From assembly GCF_000271845.1 (NCBI RefSeq), contig NZ_JH719395.1, forward strand, positions 4,283,186-4,347,185: a stretch of DNA of 64,000 nucleotides. The letters run 5' to 3'. The DNA is from Rhizobium leguminosarum bv. trifolii WSM2297. GTDB lineage: Bacteria > Pseudomonadota > Alphaproteobacteria > Rhizobiales > Rhizobiaceae. Shown piece by piece: positions 8,642 through 19,087 of this stretch. Numbering within the stretch: position 1 is the first letter of the stretch; every line of letters begins with the position of its first letter. The notes beneath the pieces are model-generated. The model saw only the letters and a list, made by a program, of their open reading frames with translations. It did no database searches and was not told where the DNA came from. The position numbers and the translations under genes are program-made.

Positions 8642-8896
8642 ATGGGTCAAGGCGCAAGCGAAACAATTCTGACCCCGGCTCTCTGCCGGGCGGCGCGCGG
8701 CCTGCTCGACTGGACCCAGACCGATCTTGCCGAAAGGGCTGCCGTCTCGCGCAGCACCATCCGCGATTATGAGGGTCGCCACCACGATATCCACCGCGCA
8801 ACGGAAGCTCAGCTGCGCCTCGCCTTCGAGGAAGGCGGCGTCAAATTCGTCGAGATTGAAGGGGCGGGCACCGGCCTCTGCCTGCCCGCCGCATAA
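8642..8896 (+). CDS. Small XRE-family helix-turn-helix regulator
   Basis: An 84-residue protein with a single helix-turn-helix of the XRE type: the recognition part is DLAERAAVSRSTIRDYEG (about residues 28-45). The rest (LRLAFEEGGVKFVEIEGAG) is the short C-terminal strand common in rhizobial one-domain XRE proteins. The ATG at 8642 has GGCAGG about 8 bases upstream; ATGs at 8597 and 8606 would add 12 to 15 residues but would cover the candidate operator. It is divergent from the CPA2 antiporter and may control it. Confidence 0.8.
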   Translation: MGQGASETILTPALCRAARGLLDWTQTDLAERAAVSRSTIRDYEGRHHDIHRATEAQLRLAFEEGGVKFVEIEGAGTGLCLPAA

Positions 8897-8920
8897 TTTC
8901 TTAAATCGGAATCGATTGGC

Positions 8921-10342
8921 TCAGGGGGCCAGGCAGGCGGCGGAGACCTTGTAGACGGAGAGCGTCTTGCCCTTGTAATAGCCCTCTGTCGGCTGCCAGT
9001 TTTTCAACACCTCGGGTGTCTCGGTGGCGCAGCTGAAGGGACCGACCGTCAGGAAAAGCACCTTGCCGGTGATATCGGCCGGCAGGGCGAATTCCTGCTC
9101 GTAATAGCTCTCGGGAAGGCCGGCCGGCGCTTGCGCATAGATCCTGTAGGATGTGTCGCGCAGCGTATAGAAAAGATCGGCGACCATATCGCGATCATTG
9201 GTGACGATGATGTCGGTGCCGGCCGGGCCGGCAAGGGCTGCGGCCTCGCGGCTGACTTCGGCGCGGCCGAGATAACGCTTCATCACCTCGTCGCCGTTCG
9301 GCAGCAGCAGCTGCTGCGGAAAGATCGTCGCCAACGGAAAGAGCAGGCTGGCGATGCCGTTGATGGTGAGCGACAGCCTCAGGCCCTTCGGCCACATCCG
9401 ATAAAGCAGCCAGACGGCAAGGATGGTGCCGGCGACATAGGCGGTCACGGCCCAGTTGGCATAGGCCTTGGCGACCGTTGCCTGCAGCGTGATCAGCACC
9501 ATTACCGGCATCGACAGCCAGACCAGCATTTTTTCGCGGTCGTCGCTCCTGCCCTTGATCATGCGATAGACCGCCCAGAGCATCGCGAAGAAGATGATCG
9601 GCCCGACGACGCCGAATTGGGCGGAGAAGAATTCAAGCCCGCGGCGGAGATTGATGCCGAGATCGCTCCAATGCGCGATGTCCTGCGTATGCCGCACCGT
9701 CGTATTGTCGTGCTTGAGGTTCCACCAGAGGTTCGGCAAGGCGACAACAGCCGCGACCGCGACCGCGATGATGAAATCCCGGACGGCGATGCGCGCCGCC
9801 GGAATGAGGAGGAGGGCAAGCGCACCGCCCGGAACCACGAACAGCACGGCATATTTCGTCAGGAAGGCGAGGCCGACGCCGAGACCCATGACCAGCGCCA
9901 GCCCGACCGAGCGCCGCTGCGTCAGGCCGAAATAGGCCAGCAAGGCGATCGCAATGAAGAACAGCAGGATGACGTCGGTCGAGAAGAATACCGAGGAAAG
10001 TGCCACACCCGGCAGCGTGATGTAGGTGGCGCCCGTCCAGCCTTCGATTTCAGGGCCGACGAAACGCTTCGCAACCTTCATCAGCACCAGTGCCGCCGCC
10101 ATATGGATCAGCGGTCCGGAGAGCCTGATCCAGTAGATGGCGTCGGAACCGGAAAGCTCGGTCACCGCCCGGATCACCCAGGCGATCATCGGCGGCTTGG
10201 AATAATAGCCGAGATCGAGATTCTGCGACCAGAACCAGTACTGCGCCTCGTCGACGAAAAGGTCGGTCGCATCGAAATGCAGCGTGACGACGCGCCAGAG
10301 CGTGAAGCCGAGAACGATGAGGAGACCTGATCTGGGGGACAT
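8921..10342 (-). CDS. Glycosyltransferase family 39-like membrane protein
   Basis: A 473-residue polytopic membrane protein with the GT39/ArnT-like N-terminus: an Asp-Glu pair in LFVDEAQYWFW near residue 30 followed by LGYYSKPPMIAW. These enzymes move sugars from polyprenyl-phosphate donors to lipids or proteins at the periplasmic face. About 10-12 hydrophobic segments span residues 5-370; the last 110 residues are soluble and periplasmic-looking (TDIIVTNDRDMVADLFYTLR). The acceptor cannot be told; lipid A or another envelope glycolipid is plausible. The small frame at 10513-10626 is upstream on the same strand. Confidence 0.85.
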   Translation of the reverse strand: MSPRSGLLIVLGFTLWRVVTLHFDATDLFVDEAQYWFWSQNLDLGYYSKPPMIAWVIRAVTELSGSDAIYWIRLSGPLIHMAAALVLMKVAKRFVGPEIEGWTGATYITLPGVALSSVFFSTDVILLFFIAIALLAYFGLTQRRSVGLALVMGLGVGLAFLTKYAVLFVVPGGALALLLIPAARIAVRDFIIAVAVAAVVALPNLWWNLKHDNTTVRHTQDIAHWSDLGINLRRGLEFFSAQFGVVGPIIFFAMLWAVYRMIKGRSDDREKMLVWLSMPVMVLITLQATVAKAYANWAVTAYVAGTILAVWLLYRMWPKGLRLSLTINGIASLLFPLATIFPQQLLLPNGDEVMKRYLGRAEVSREAAALAGPAGTDIIVTNDRDMVADLFYTLRDTSYRIYAQAPAGLPESYYEQEFALPADITGKVLFLTVGPFSCATETPEVLKNWQPTEGYYKGKTLSVYKVSAACLAP

Positions 10343-10512
10343 GAACTATGAGTTCCGCTGACATGAAAGGCGCGAGTGCGATACACCAAAGGTGCCGGAC
10401 TGCCAACGGGGAAGGATGTCGCGCAAAGGTGTGCTGCGGTTTTGCAATCACGGCATGCGCAAGTTTAAGACCTGAAGCGCAAGACAGCGAACCTGAACGA
10501 TCGAGACGCGCT

Positions 10513-10626
10513 TTAGAACACCCGGAGCCCGCGGATATCGCGGTTTGCGGCGAGAAAATCGAGGCGGGCGACGGCGGCAAGCAGCGTCATTGCAATCAAG
10601 CAGGCACCCAATCCGAGAACAATCAT
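10513..10626 (-). CDS. Possible 37-residue membrane peptide
   Basis: A short leftward frame with ATG at 10624-10626 and TAA at 10513-10515. The product begins MIVLGLGACLIAMTLLAAVA, a single membrane helix, and ends in a charged tail (RLDFLAANRDIRGLRVF). AAGGA lies 7 bases before the ATG, an ideal ribosome binding site. No homologue comes to mind. It may be co-transcribed with the glycosyltransferase 170 bp downstream, or be a chance frame. Confidence 0.45.
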   Translation of the reverse strand: MIVLGLGACLIAMTLLAAVARLDFLAANRDIRGLRVF

Positions 10627-10850
10627 TGCTCTGTCCTTGTCGACGTCATGTCTTGGTTATCGATCGGCCTATAACACGGAGCTTGCGTGTGCCTTGTAGC
10701 AGCCGTGCAACTCCGCAGCAGTATTTTCTGGGCGCGGCCTTGAATTGCGTCAAAAGCCGGCAATGCGGAAGGCTTATTAACCTTCAGGCAAGGAATTAAC
10801 CATAAACATTGGGTTACACGTCGGAATGGGAAGATGCACTCGTTCCCACC

Positions 10851-10890
10851 AGGCATGACGCCGTCCCGCCGTACCGGTTGATCCGGTATC
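10851..10890 (+). promoter_or_regulatory. Flagellin-type leader element before the che operon
   Basis: AGGCATGACGCC (10851-10862) followed by TACCGG (10872-10877) and its complement CCGGTA (10883-10888), a 6-bp hairpin with a 5-base loop. The same arrangement occurs before all four flagellin genes of this window. It lies about 165 bp before icpA. The rest of the gap 10627-11055 holds AT-rich TTAACC stretches (around 10775-10810) and no gene I can support. Confidence 0.6.
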
Positions 10891-11055
10891 CATCTCTTCA
10901 GACAGCTCCGAAACATAGCTGATCAGGGGGCTCGACCCGCCGGTTGTTACTGGTGGTGAGGACCGTCTCCAGGCGTTGCGTTCTCCGGATGCTGCGAAAG
11001 TTTTTGGCCGGGCATTCGCTCGGAACGTGGTTGGGGACAGGCGTTGAGGCAGGAC

Positions 11056-12684
11056 ATGCCATCAGATCAGGCTCGTGGAGCGCAAGCAGGCAGCTTGCGC
11101 GACCGCCTGCGCTTTGCCGGTCTTGATGCCGAGCAGTGCGAGCTGGTGCGCCGCAACCGGCTGGCCCTCGAAGCGCATCTGAAGGCAGGGCTCAGAGATC
11201 TCTTCCACAGATTTCAGGCTTTCCCCGACGCCGCCCGCAACTTCGACAGCGAGCGCCAGGTCGAGCGCCTGCATGATCTGCAGTCCTCGCATTGGGACGT
11301 GCTGACCGATGCGCGGTTCGACAGCCTCTATGCCGAACGCATCAAGGTTCTCTCCGATACCGAAAGCAAGATCGGCCTCGACCCGCGCTGGCACGTCGCC
11401 GGCCATGGCGTCATGCTGGAGCATGTCGTTGCCGGTCTCGCCGAGGAAATTGCCGGCCGCCCGCTGCTGCCGTCCGCCAAGCGCCGCACCCGCGAAATCT
11501 CCGATCTGATGACGGCGATCATCCGCATCGTCATGGTCGATGTGGAAATCGCCGTCTCGCTGCGCTTCAACGCCCAGCGCGCCGCCCAGAGCCGTGCGCT
11601 CGCCGATCAGCGCGCCGACAACGAGGCCGAGATCGTCAGAATCTTCGGCGATGTCATCGAAGGCCTTGCCGCCCGCGACCTGACGCGGCGCGCACCCGTC
11701 GACGGCGACCATGCGGCGATTGCCGCCGCGCTGAACGGCGCATTGGATGGTCTCCAGGCGGAGTTCACCTCCATCACCGAGCGCACGCTGAAGGCCGAAG
11801 CGGCGACCGGTTCGCTTGCCGGCCTGTCGAGGCAGTTCGCCGGCACGGCGTCCGGCCAGGCCGATCGGCTGCAGCTCTCCGCCACAGCCCTTGCCGGCAT
11901 CGCCGGCAGCGTTCGCGACGGCGCCGCCGACAGCCGTGCCGCCGAACAGGCCGCCGCCTCGACGCGCGCCGCCGTCGAGGAAAGCGGTGAGGTCGTCGGC
12001 CGGGCGATCAGCGCCATGGCCGATATCGAGCAGTCGGCCGAAAAGATCGGCCAGATCATCGGCGCGATCGACGAGATCGCCTTCCAGACCAATCTGCTGG
12101 CGCTGAATGCCGGCATCGAGGCCGCCCGCGCCGGCGATTCCGGCCGCGGTTTTGCCGTCGTCGCCCAGGAAGTCCGGGCGCTGGCGCAGCGTTCGGCCGA
12201 AGCCGCCCGCGAGATCAAGACGCTGGTGACGACAACCAAGGCGCAGGTCGACGCCGGCGTGCAGATGGTTGGCCGCACGCAGGATTCGATCGGCAGCATC
12301 GTGCGCCAGGTCACCGAGATCAATGCCGCCATCGCCGGCATCGCCACGAAGACCGGCGAACATGCCGCAAGCCTTGACAGCGTGACTTCAGACGTCAGGG
12401 GCCTGGGCGGCGAGGTGGCGGGTAGCGCCGGCTTTGCGGAGCGCTCGGCCGAAGGCGCCGACCACCTTCACACCGTCATTCTCGAGCTCGGCCAGACGAT
12501 CCGCGAATTCCGCATTGCCCGGGAAAATGCCAATGCCGGACGCCCGGCGCCGGTTCGTGTGACGGCGCCGCGCGCCGTCGAGGCCGCCGCCCGTCTGACT
12601 GTGGCCGAGGACGAATACGAAAATGATGATTTTAGCCTTCCGCAGCCCTTCGCAAGCGTCGGAGGTGGGCGGAATGTTTACTAA
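11056..12684 (+). CDS. icpA: Cytosolic globin-coupled methyl-accepting chemotaxis protein
   Basis: A 542-residue soluble chemoreceptor, first gene of the chemotaxis operon. Residues 1-165 match the protoglobin (globin-coupled sensor) fold, with [20 protein letters not shown] in the region that normally carries the haem-proximal His; here Glu103 appears in that place. Residues 200-260 are HAMP-like, and the signalling hairpin tip around 345-370 contains [20 protein letters not shown], the conserved CheA/CheW contact. No membrane helix is present, which fits the name IcpA (internal chemotaxis protein). ATG 11056 is preferred over TTG 11044 because GAGGCAGGAC precedes it. It probably reports redox or energy state to CheA. 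Confidence 0.9.
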   Translation: MPSDQARGAQAGSLRDRLRFAGLDAEQCELVRRNRLALEAHLKAGLRDLFHRFQAFPDAARNFDSERQVERLHDLQSSHWDVLTDARFDSLYAERIKVLSDTESKIGLDPRWHVAGHGVMLEHVVAGLAEEIAGRPLLPSAKRRTREISDLMTAIIRIVMVDVEIAVSLRFNAQRAAQSRALADQRADNEAEIVRIFGDVIEGLAARDLTRRAPVDGDHAAIAAALNGALDGLQAEFTSITERTLKAEAATGSLAGLSRQFAGTASGQADRLQLSATALAGIAGSVRDGAADSRAAEQAAASTRAAVEESGEVVGRAISAMADIEQSAEKIGQIIGAIDEIAFQTNLLALNAGIEAARAGDSGRGFAVVAQEVRALAQRSAEAAREIKTLVTTTKAQVDAGVQMVGRTQDSIGSIVRQVTEINAAIAGIATKTGEHAASLDSVTSDVRGLGGEVAGSAGFAERSAEGADHLHTVILELGQTIREFRIARENANAGRPAPVRVTAPRAVEAAARLTVAEDEYENDDFSLPQPFASVGGGRNVY

Positions 12685-12747
12685 CCTATCGGATGATTGC
12701 CTCAGCTCGTCTTCTCGAGCCAGGGACAAGGGGACAAGGAAAAGCTG

Positions 12748-13044
12748 ATGGTAGCAAAGAAGAGTGGCAAGACGCTGGATTTGACAGCGGTGCTCGACCT
12801 CAACGAGGCTTCCGCCTTGCGCGATAAACTCCTCTCCCTCAGGGGCAGCGGTCTGTCGATAGACGCTTCCGGCGTCGAAAGGATCGGTGCTCTTTGCGCC
12901 CAGGTTCTGATGTCCGCCGAGAAGACTTGGGAGCAGGACAAGCAGCCATTCACCTTTTCCAAGGTGTCCGATGCATTTCAGAAAACCATGCAGCTGGTGG
13001 GCGTCAATTTTGATCACCTGCTTGCCAAGGAGATTCGGCAATGA
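12748..13044 (+). CDS. cheS: STAS-domain chemotaxis protein CheS
   Basis: A 98-residue STAS-like protein between icpA and cheY1, the position of orf2/cheS in Sinorhizobium meliloti, where CheS binds CheA and speeds loss of phosphate from CheY1. The STAS core is seen in LSIDASGVERIGALCAQVL (about 49-67). AAGGA is 8 bases before the ATG at 12748; an upstream in-frame ATG at 12697 lacks such a site. The stop overlaps the cheY1 start (ATGA), so translation is coupled. Confidence 0.8.
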   Translation: MVAKKSGKTLDLTAVLDLNEASALRDKLLSLRGSGLSIDASGVERIGALCAQVLMSAEKTWEQDKQPFTFSKVSDAFQKTMQLVGVNFDHLLAKEIRQ

Positions 13045-13406
13045 AGAAAAAAGTTCTTACCGTGGATGATTCCCGCACCATCCGAAACATGCTTCTCGTG
13101 ACGCTCAACAATGCCGGCTTCGAGACGATTCAGGCGGAAGACGGCGTCGAGGGTCTCGAGGTTCTCGAAGAGTCCAATCCTGACGTCATCGTTACCGACA
13201 TCAACATGCCGCGCCTTGACGGTTTCGGTTTCATCGAAGGTGTCCGCCGCAACGAGAAGTATCGGGCGATCCCGATCCTGGTCCTGACCACCGAAAGCGA
13301 CGCGGAAAAGAAGAACCGCGCCCGCCAGGCCGGTGCCACGGGCTGGATCGTCAAGCCTTTCGACCCGGCCAAGCTGATCGATGCCATTGAGCGTGTAACC
13401 GCTTAA
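13041..13406 (+). CDS. cheY1: Chemotaxis response regulator CheY1
   Basis: A 121-residue receiver with Asp9/Asp10, phospho-acceptor Asp53 (VTDINMP), Thr83-Thr84 and Lys105 (IVKPFD). In the two-CheY system of rhizobia, CheY1 is the phosphate sink that drains CheY2-P back through CheA, replacing CheZ. It overlaps cheS by 4 bp and precedes cheA. Confidence 0.93.
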   Translation: MKKKVLTVDDSRTIRNMLLVTLNNAGFETIQAEDGVEGLEVLEESNPDVIVTDINMPRLDGFGFIEGVRRNEKYRAIPILVLTTESDAEKKNRARQAGATGWIVKPFDPAKLIDAIERVTA

Positions 13407-13423
13407 ACCCAGGATTTGCTCCT

Positions 13424-15712
13424 ATGGATATGAACGAAATCAAAGAGATCTTTTTCCAGGAGTGCGAGGAACAGCTCGCCGAGCTGGAATCCGGTCTTCT
13501 GAAAATGAATGATGGCGATCGCGATCCGGAAACCGTCAATGCGGTGTTCCGTGCCGTGCATTCGATCAAGGGTGGCGCCGGCGCCTTCGGCCTTGATGAT
13601 CTGGTTGCCTTCGCCCATGTTTTCGAGACCACTCTCGATTGCGTTCGTTCCAACAAGCTCGAGCCGAACCAGGATGTCCTGAAGGTGATGCTGAAGTCGG
13701 CCGACGTGCTCGCCGACCTGACCAACGCCGCGCGCGACGGCGGCAGCGTCGATGAAAGCCGCAGCCGCGGTCTCGTCAAGGAGCTCGAGGCGCTGGCGAA
13801 TGGCGAATTGCCGTCTCCCTCGGCAGTGGCCGAGGCGCCTCAGCCGAAGGCGGCAGCAAAGCCTGCTCCGGCCGCCGCCGCACCCGCTCCCAAACCGACG
13901 GATGACAGCGGCTTCCAGCCGGTTCCCTTCTCCTTCGACGATTTCGGCGGCGAGGGCGATGCGAGCTCCGGCATGCCGGCCTATGAAGTCATCTTCAAGC
14001 CGCGCTATGAACTCTATTCCAAGGGCAATGACGCCACGCTGCTGCTGCGCGACCTTTCGCGGCTTGGCGAAATGACCATCTATTGCAATAGCGATGAGCT
14101 GCCGGGCCTCGATGAACTCGATCCGGAAGGCGCTTATTTCTTCTGGAACGTCACGATCAAGACGGACAAGGGCGAGGACGCCATTCGCACCGTCTTCGAA
14201 TTCGCTGAATGGGATTGCGAACTGACGGTGAAGCCGGTCGAGGAAGCAAGGGCTGAGGCGACCAGCAACGACGAACTGCCGATGGTGCCGGTTCCCTTCG
14301 ATCTGTCGATCCTGGACGAATCGGGCGCAACCGAAGACGCTTCCGGCACAGCCGCCGAGGCCGCCGCCGCCGTTGCCGCTGCCGAGACCGCCTCCAATGT
14401 GACGCAGATGGCCGCAGCCGCCGCCCGCGTCGAGAAGAAGGAATCGGCAGCCGCCGCAGCGGCCGCCGCAAGCGCTGCTGCCGCTCAGAACAATGCCGCC
14501 GGCGCCGGTCAGACGATCCGCGTCGATCTCGACCGCGTCGACCGCCTGATCAATCTCGTCGGCGAACTGGTCATCAACCAGGCGATGCTGTCGCAGAGCG
14601 TCATCGAGAACGATACGACCGGCACCTCCTCGATCAACATGGGCCTCGAAGAGCTGCAGCAGCTCACCCGCGAGATCCAGGACTCTGTCATGGCGATCCG
14701 CGCGCAGCCGGTGAAGCCCGTCTTCCAGCGCATGTCGCGTATTGTCCGCGAAATCGCCGACATGACCGGCAAGTCGATCCGCCTGATCACCGAAGGTGAG
14801 AACACCGAAGTCGACAAGACGGTCATCGACAAACTGGCCGAGCCGCTGACCCACATGATCCGCAATGCCGTCGACCACGGCATCGAGACGCCGGAAAAGC
14901 GCGCTGCCGCCGGCAAGAACACCGAAGGCACGGTCCGCCTCACCGCCAAGCATCGTTCGGGACGCATCCTGATCGAGCTTGCCGACGACGGCGCCGGCAT
15001 CAACCGCGAGAAGGTCCGCCAGAAGGCGATCGACAACGACCTCATCCCCGCCGATTCGAACCTTTCGGATGAAGAAATCGACAACCTGATCTTCCTGCCG
15101 GGCTTCTCGACGGCCGACAAGATCTCCGACATCTCCGGCCGCGGCGTCGGCATGGACGTCGTCAAGCGTTCGATCCAGGCGCTCGGCGGCCGTATCAACA
15201 TCACCTCGAAGCCGGGCCACGGCTCGGTCTTCACCATGAGCCTGCCGCTGACGCTCGCCGTCCTCGACGGCATGGTGGTCACTGTCGCCGGCCAGACGCT
15301 GGTCGTGCCGCTGACCGCGATCGTCGAAACCCTGCAGCCGGAAGCCGCCGCGATCCATTCCTTTGGTGCCAACCACCGGTTGATCTCGATCCGCAACTCG
15401 TTCTGCCCGCTGGTCGATGTCGGCCGCATCCTGAACTTCCGCGCAACCCAGGCCAATCCGGTCGAAGGCGTGGCGCTTCTGGTGGAATCCGAAGGCGGCG
15501 GCCAACGCGCCCTGATGGTCGATGCCATCCAGGGTCAGCGCCAGGTGGTCATCAAGAGCCTGGAAGCCAACTACACCCACGTGCCGGGCATTGCCGCCGC
15601 CACCATTCTCGGTGACGGGCGCGTCGCTCTCATTCTCGATGTCGACGCGGTTGTCGGCGCCTCGCGCGGCCAGTCGCTCAAAGCAGAAATGTCGTTAGCA
15701 GCGGTAGGGTAA
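13424..15712 (+). CDS. cheA: Chemotaxis histidine kinase CheA
   Basis: A 762-residue CheA. The P1 domain has the phosphorylated His46 in [15 protein letters not shown] Pro/Ala linker (about 130-165) leads to a P2-like response-regulator docking region (about 185-275), then an Ala-rich linker (about 300-360). The dimerisation domain starts with [20 protein letters not shown]. The ATPase domain carries [11 protein letters not shown] (N-box), LADDGAGI (G1) and GRGVGMDVV (G2). The last 130 residues are the CheW-like P5 domain. It phosphorylates CheY1, CheY2 and CheB in response to receptor arrays. Confidence 0.96.
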   Translation: MDMNEIKEIFFQECEEQLAELESGLLKMNDGDRDPETVNAVFRAVHSIKGGAGAFGLDDLVAFAHVFETTLDCVRSNKLEPNQDVLKVMLKSADVLADLTNAARDGGSVDESRSRGLVKELEALANGELPSPSAVAEAPQPKAAAKPAPAAAAPAPKPTDDSGFQPVPFSFDDFGGEGDASSGMPAYEVIFKPRYELYSKGNDATLLLRDLSRLGEMTIYCNSDELPGLDELDPEGAYFFWNVTIKTDKGEDAIRTVFEFAEWDCELTVKPVEEARAEATSNDELPMVPVPFDLSILDESGATEDASGTAAEAAAAVAAAETASNVTQMAAAAARVEKKESAAAAAAAASAAAAQNNAAGAGQTIRVDLDRVDRLINLVGELVINQAMLSQSVIENDTTGTSSINMGLEELQQLTREIQDSVMAIRAQPVKPVFQRMSRIVREIADMTGKSIRLITEGENTEVDKTVIDKLAEPLTHMIRNAVDHGIETPEKRAAAGKNTEGTVRLTAKHRSGRILIELADDGAGINREKVRQKAIDNDLIPADSNLSDEEIDNLIFLPGFSTADKISDISGRGVGMDVVKRSIQALGGRINITSKPGHGSVFTMSLPLTLAVLDGMVVTVAGQTLVVPLTAIVETLQPEAAAIHSFGANHRLISIRNSFCPLVDVGRILNFRATQANPVEGVALLVESEGGGQRALMVDAIQGQRQVVIKSLEANYTHVPGIAAATILGDGRVALILDVDAVVGASRGQSLKAEMSLAAVG

Positions 15713-15716
15713 GGGA

Positions 15717-16184
15717 ATGTCGTACGCCGTAAAAAATCTGAACGAGGGGGATCGCGAGTTGATTGCGTTCCGCATCGGGGATCAGGAATTTTGCGTGAAC
15801 ATCATGTCGGTTCGTGAGATCCGGGGCTGGACCCCGGCGACCGCGATGCCGCACTCGCCCGGTTATATGCTTGGTGTCATCAACCTGCGCGGCGCGGTGC
15901 TGCCGATCATCGACCTTGCCGCCCGGCTCGGCATGAAGCCGGCTGATCCGACTGCCCGTCATGTCATCATCGTCGCCCAGGTGCGGCGCAAGGTCGTCGG
16001 CCTGCTGGTCGACGCCGTGTCCGATATCCTGACGGTGACCGACGAAACCATTCAGCCGACGCCCGAGATTTCCTCCGAGCTCGAACGTCAATTTGCCCGC
16101 GGTATCCTTGCCATCGACAAGCGCATGATCTGCCTGATCGAACTCGAATCCCTCTTTCCCGAGACCGAAAGCGAAGCCGCATGA
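15717..16184 (+). CDS. cheW: Chemotaxis coupling protein CheW
   Basis: A 155-residue CheW with the typical start ([20 protein letters not shown]), the [19 protein letters not shown] motif and [12 protein letters not shown]. It couples receptors to CheA in the polar array. It starts 4 bp after cheA and its stop overlaps the cheR start. Confidence 0.95.
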   Translation: MSYAVKNLNEGDRELIAFRIGDQEFCVNIMSVREIRGWTPATAMPHSPGYMLGVINLRGAVLPIIDLAARLGMKPADPTARHVIIVAQVRRKVVGLLVDAVSDILTVTDETIQPTPEISSELERQFARGILAIDKRMICLIELESLFPETESEAA

Positions 16185-17089
16185 ACGCAACGGGCGCAAA
16201 AGATCAGAGACAGGGACCCGACGAGGTCCTGGCGAGCGGAGAATATCCGCTGACGCGCCGCGACCTCACCGAGATCGCCGCGATGATCTATTCGGATGCC
16301 GGCATCTTCCTCAACGAGACGAAGGCGTCGCTCGTCTATTCGCGCCTGTCGAAGCATATCCGCAATCTCGGCCTGTCCGGCTTCCGGGAATATTGCGACC
16401 TCGTCGCTTCGCCGGCCGGTGCCGCGCCGCGCCGCGAGATGCTGTCGCATCTGACGACCAATTTTACCCGCTTCTTTCGCGAAAACCATCATTTCGACCA
16501 CCTGCGCGACCATGTCCTGCCGGAACTTTTGCAGCGGGCGAGATCGGGCGGTCGGGTGCGCATCTGGTCGGCCGCCTCCTCCGACGGGCAGGAGCCCTAT
16601 TCGATCGCGCTGACCGTGCTGTCGCTGATGCCGAATGTCGCCGATTACGACTTCAAGATCCTGGCAACCGACATCGACCCGAAGATCCTGGCGATCGCCC
16701 GGGCCGGCGCCTATGACGAAAGCGCGCTCGAGACCGTTTCGCCCGCCATGCGCAAGCAATGGTTCAGCGAAGTCGAAGTGCAGGGCCGCCGGAAGTTCCA
16801 GGTCGACGACCGCGTCAAGCGGCTGATCACCTACAACGAGCTGAACCTGATGGCGCAATGGCCGTTCAAGGGCAAGTTCGACGTCATCTTCTGCCGCAAC
16901 GTCGTCATCTATTTCGACGAGCCGACGCAGATGAAGATCTGGCAGCGTTTCGCCGGCCTGCTGCCGGAGGGCGGTCATCTCTACATCGGCCATTCCGAGC
17001 GCGTGTCGGGCGAGGCGAAGCACGTCTTCGACAATATCGGCATCACAACCTATCGCTATACGGCCAAAGGTCTCGGGAGGAAGGCATGA
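16181..17089 (+). CDS. cheR: Chemoreceptor methyltransferase CheR
   Basis: A 302-residue CheR. The N-terminal helical domain (about 20-95) is followed by the SAM-binding Rossmann domain with [31 protein letters not shown] and [14 protein letters not shown]. It methylates glutamates of chemoreceptors using S-adenosylmethionine for adaptation. It overlaps cheW and cheB by 4 bp each. Confidence 0.95.
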   Translation: MNATGAKDQRQGPDEVLASGEYPLTRRDLTEIAAMIYSDAGIFLNETKASLVYSRLSKHIRNLGLSGFREYCDLVASPAGAAPRREMLSHLTTNFTRFFRENHHFDHLRDHVLPELLQRARSGGRVRIWSAASSDGQEPYSIALTVLSLMPNVADYDFKILATDIDPKILAIARAGAYDESALETVSPAMRKQWFSEVEVQGRRKFQVDDRVKRLITYNELNLMAQWPFKGKFDVIFCRNVVIYFDEPTQMKIWQRFAGLLPEGGHLYIGHSERVSGEAKHVFDNIGITTYRYTAKGLGRKA

Positions 17090-18129
17090 GCGCTCCGGCA
17101 AGAGTTCTCGTTGTTGACGACTCACCGACGATGCGGGGGCTGATCACCGCCGTCCTGAGTTCCGACCCCGAGGTCAACGTCATCGGCCAGGCCGGCGATG
17201 CGCTTGAGGCGCGCGAGGCCATCAAGCGGCTGAACCCCGACGTCGTCACGCTCGACATCGAGATGCCGAACATGAACGGTCTCGATTTCCTCGAAAAGAT
17301 CATGACCCTGCGTCCGATGCCGGTCATCATGGTTTCCACCATGACCCATCGCGGCGCCGAGGCGACGCTTGCGGCGCTGGAGATCGGCGCCTTCGACTGC
17401 GTCGGCAAGCCGGTGCCGGGCGAACTCAGGCCCTTCGGCGACCTTGCCGAGAAGGTCAAGGCAGCCGCACGCACGCAGCGCCAGTTCTCCCATCCGGTTG
17501 CCGCCCCGGCACCTCCGCCCGCCGCCGCCGATTTCCGCGTCGGCCGCAAGATCGTCGCGATCGGTTCGTCCACCGGCGGCGTCGAGGCGCTGATCGCCGT
17601 GCTGCAGAAGTTTCCGGCCAACTGCCCGCCGACCGTCATCACCCAGCATATGCCGCCGACTTTTACCAAGAGCTTCGCCGAACGCCTGAACCGCCTCTGC
17701 GCGCCGGTTGTGCAGGAAGCGACCGATGGCGCCCGCCTCGAAATCGGCAAGATCTATCTCGCGCCGGGCGGCGAGCGTCATCTGCAGGTCAGCAACGCCT
17801 CGGCGCCGTGCTGCCGTCTCGTCGACCGGGCGCCGGTCAACGGTCACCGGCCGTCGGTCGACGTGCTGTTCGATTCGGTCGCCGAGCTGGCGGGCCGCAA
17901 CGCCGTCGGCGTGATCTTGACCGGAATGGGCCGCGATGGCGCCGCCGGACTGTTGAAAATGCGCCACGCGGGCGCCAGAACACTCGGCCAGAACGAAAAA
18001 ACCTGTGTCGTTTACGGAATGCCAAGGGTTGCTCATGAACTTGGCGCCGTTGAGCAGCAGTTGCCCCTGTCTGCCATCGGTGAAGAAATATTGAAAATGA
18101 CAGCCGCCCGAAAGGAAGGGACCGAATAA
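17086..18129 (+). CDS. cheB: Chemoreceptor methylesterase/deamidase CheB
   Basis: A 347-residue CheB: receiver domain (1-125) with phospho-acceptor Asp57 (VTLDIEM) and a C-terminal esterase (about 155-345) with the catalytic Ser in GSSTGG, His in [12 protein letters not shown] and Asp in [11 protein letters not shown]. It removes methyl groups from receptors and deamidates Gln side chains when phosphorylated by CheA. The ATG at 17086 overlaps the cheR stop; longer in-frame upstream sequence is only cheR read in another frame. Confidence 0.95.
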   Translation: MSAPARVLVVDDSPTMRGLITAVLSSDPEVNVIGQAGDALEAREAIKRLNPDVVTLDIEMPNMNGLDFLEKIMTLRPMPVIMVSTMTHRGAEATLAALEIGAFDCVGKPVPGELRPFGDLAEKVKAAARTQRQFSHPVAAPAPPPAAADFRVGRKIVAIGSSTGGVEALIAVLQKFPANCPPTVITQHMPPTFTKSFAERLNRLCAPVVQEATDGARLEIGKIYLAPGGERHLQVSNASAPCCRLVDRAPVNGHRPSVDVLFDSVAELAGRNAVGVILTGMGRDGAAGLLKMRHAGARTLGQNEKTCVVYGMPRVAHELGAVEQQLPLSAIGEEILKMTAARKEGTE

Positions 18130-18130
18130 A

Positions 18131-18520
18131 ATGTCGATCGCGGAGAAAATCAAAGTTCTGATCGTCGACGATCAGGTAACAAGCCGGTTGCTGCTCAGCG
18201 ACGCGCTGACCCAGCTCGGTTTCAAGCAGATCACGTCCGCAGGCGACGGCGAGCAGGGCATGAAGATCATGGCCGAGCAGCCGCACCACCTGGTGATCTC
18301 GGACTTTAACATGCCGAAGATGGATGGCATCGGCTTCCTTCAGGCCGTTCGCACCAACCCGAACACCAAGAAGGCGGCCTTCATCATCCTCACCGCCCAG
18401 GGCGACCGCGCACTGGTGCAGAAGGCAGCCCAGCTCGGCGCCAACAACGTGCTCGCCAAGCCGTTCACGATCGAGAAGATGAAGGCGGCCATCGAAGCTG
18501 TGTTTGGAGCCTTGAAATGA
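18131..18520 (+). CDS. cheY2: Chemotaxis response regulator CheY2
   Basis: A 129-residue receiver with IVDDQ, phospho-acceptor Asp58 (ISDFNMP), Thr88 (ILTAQ) and Lys110 (LAKPFT). CheY2 is the output regulator in rhizobia; its phosphorylated form lowers the speed of the unidirectional motor. It starts 1 bp after cheB and overlaps cheD. Confidence 0.94.
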   Translation: MSIAEKIKVLIVDDQVTSRLLLSDALTQLGFKQITSAGDGEQGMKIMAEQPHHLVISDFNMPKMDGIGFLQAVRTNPNTKKAAFIILTAQGDRALVQKAAQLGANNVLAKPFTIEKMKAAIEAVFGALK

Positions 18521-19071
18521 TGACTGAGGGGGCAGCCCGCCGCGTGCACATCATTCAGGGCGAGTACAAGGTTCTGAGCGATCCGAATGCGGTCCTCTCG
18601 ACCATTCTCGGTTCGTGCGTGGCTGCGTGCCTCAGAGACCCTGTCGCCGGTATCGGCGGCATGAACCACTTCTTGCTGCCGGGTTCTGCGACGTCGCCGA
18701 CGTCAGGCGGCGATGCCACGCGTTACGGCGTGCACCTGATGGAACTGCTGATCAACGGTCTCCTGAAGCAGGGCGCCCGGCGCGACCGGCTGGAGGCCAA
18801 GATCTTCGGCGGCGCGAAGACGATCTCGACATTTTCCAATGTCGGTGAGCAGAACGCGGCCTTCGCCATGCAGTTCCTGCGGGATGAAGGCATTCCGGTG
18901 GTCGGCTCCTCCACAGGCGGAGACCATGGACGCAAGCTTGAATATTGGCCGGTCTCCGGTCGTGCCCGGCAATACCCCCTGACCGGCGCCGAAACGCAGA
19001 GAACCGTCGCTCTCGAGCAGCGCCCCGCCGCTCCGCCGAAGCCCGTCGAAACCAGTATCGAATTTTTTTGA
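18517..19071 (+). CDS. cheD: Chemoreceptor glutamine deamidase CheD
   Basis: A 184-residue CheD with the catalytic Cys in [12 protein letters not shown] and His in [10 protein letters not shown]. It deamidates receptor Gln residues. It overlaps cheY2 by 4 bp. The last 30 residues are a Pro-rich tail ([11 protein letters not shown]). Confidence 0.93.
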   Translation: MMTEGAARRVHIIQGEYKVLSDPNAVLSTILGSCVAACLRDPVAGIGGMNHFLLPGSATSPTSGGDATRYGVHLMELLINGLLKQGARRDRLEAKIFGGAKTISTFSNVGEQNAAFAMQFLRDEGIPVVGSSTGGDHGRKLEYWPVSGRARQYPLTGAETQRTVALEQRPAAPPKPVETSIEFF

Positions 19072-19087
19072 TGGCGAGGATTTTCAT

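Noticed and set aside
10348..10916. Frames in both directions in the gap before icpA
   Set aside because: No ribosome binding sites or recognisable domains; composition looks random apart from the 37-codon frame at 10513-10626.
13403..15580. 725-codon leftward frame across cheA
   Set aside because: Antisense shadow created by high GC at third positions; cheA is unambiguous.
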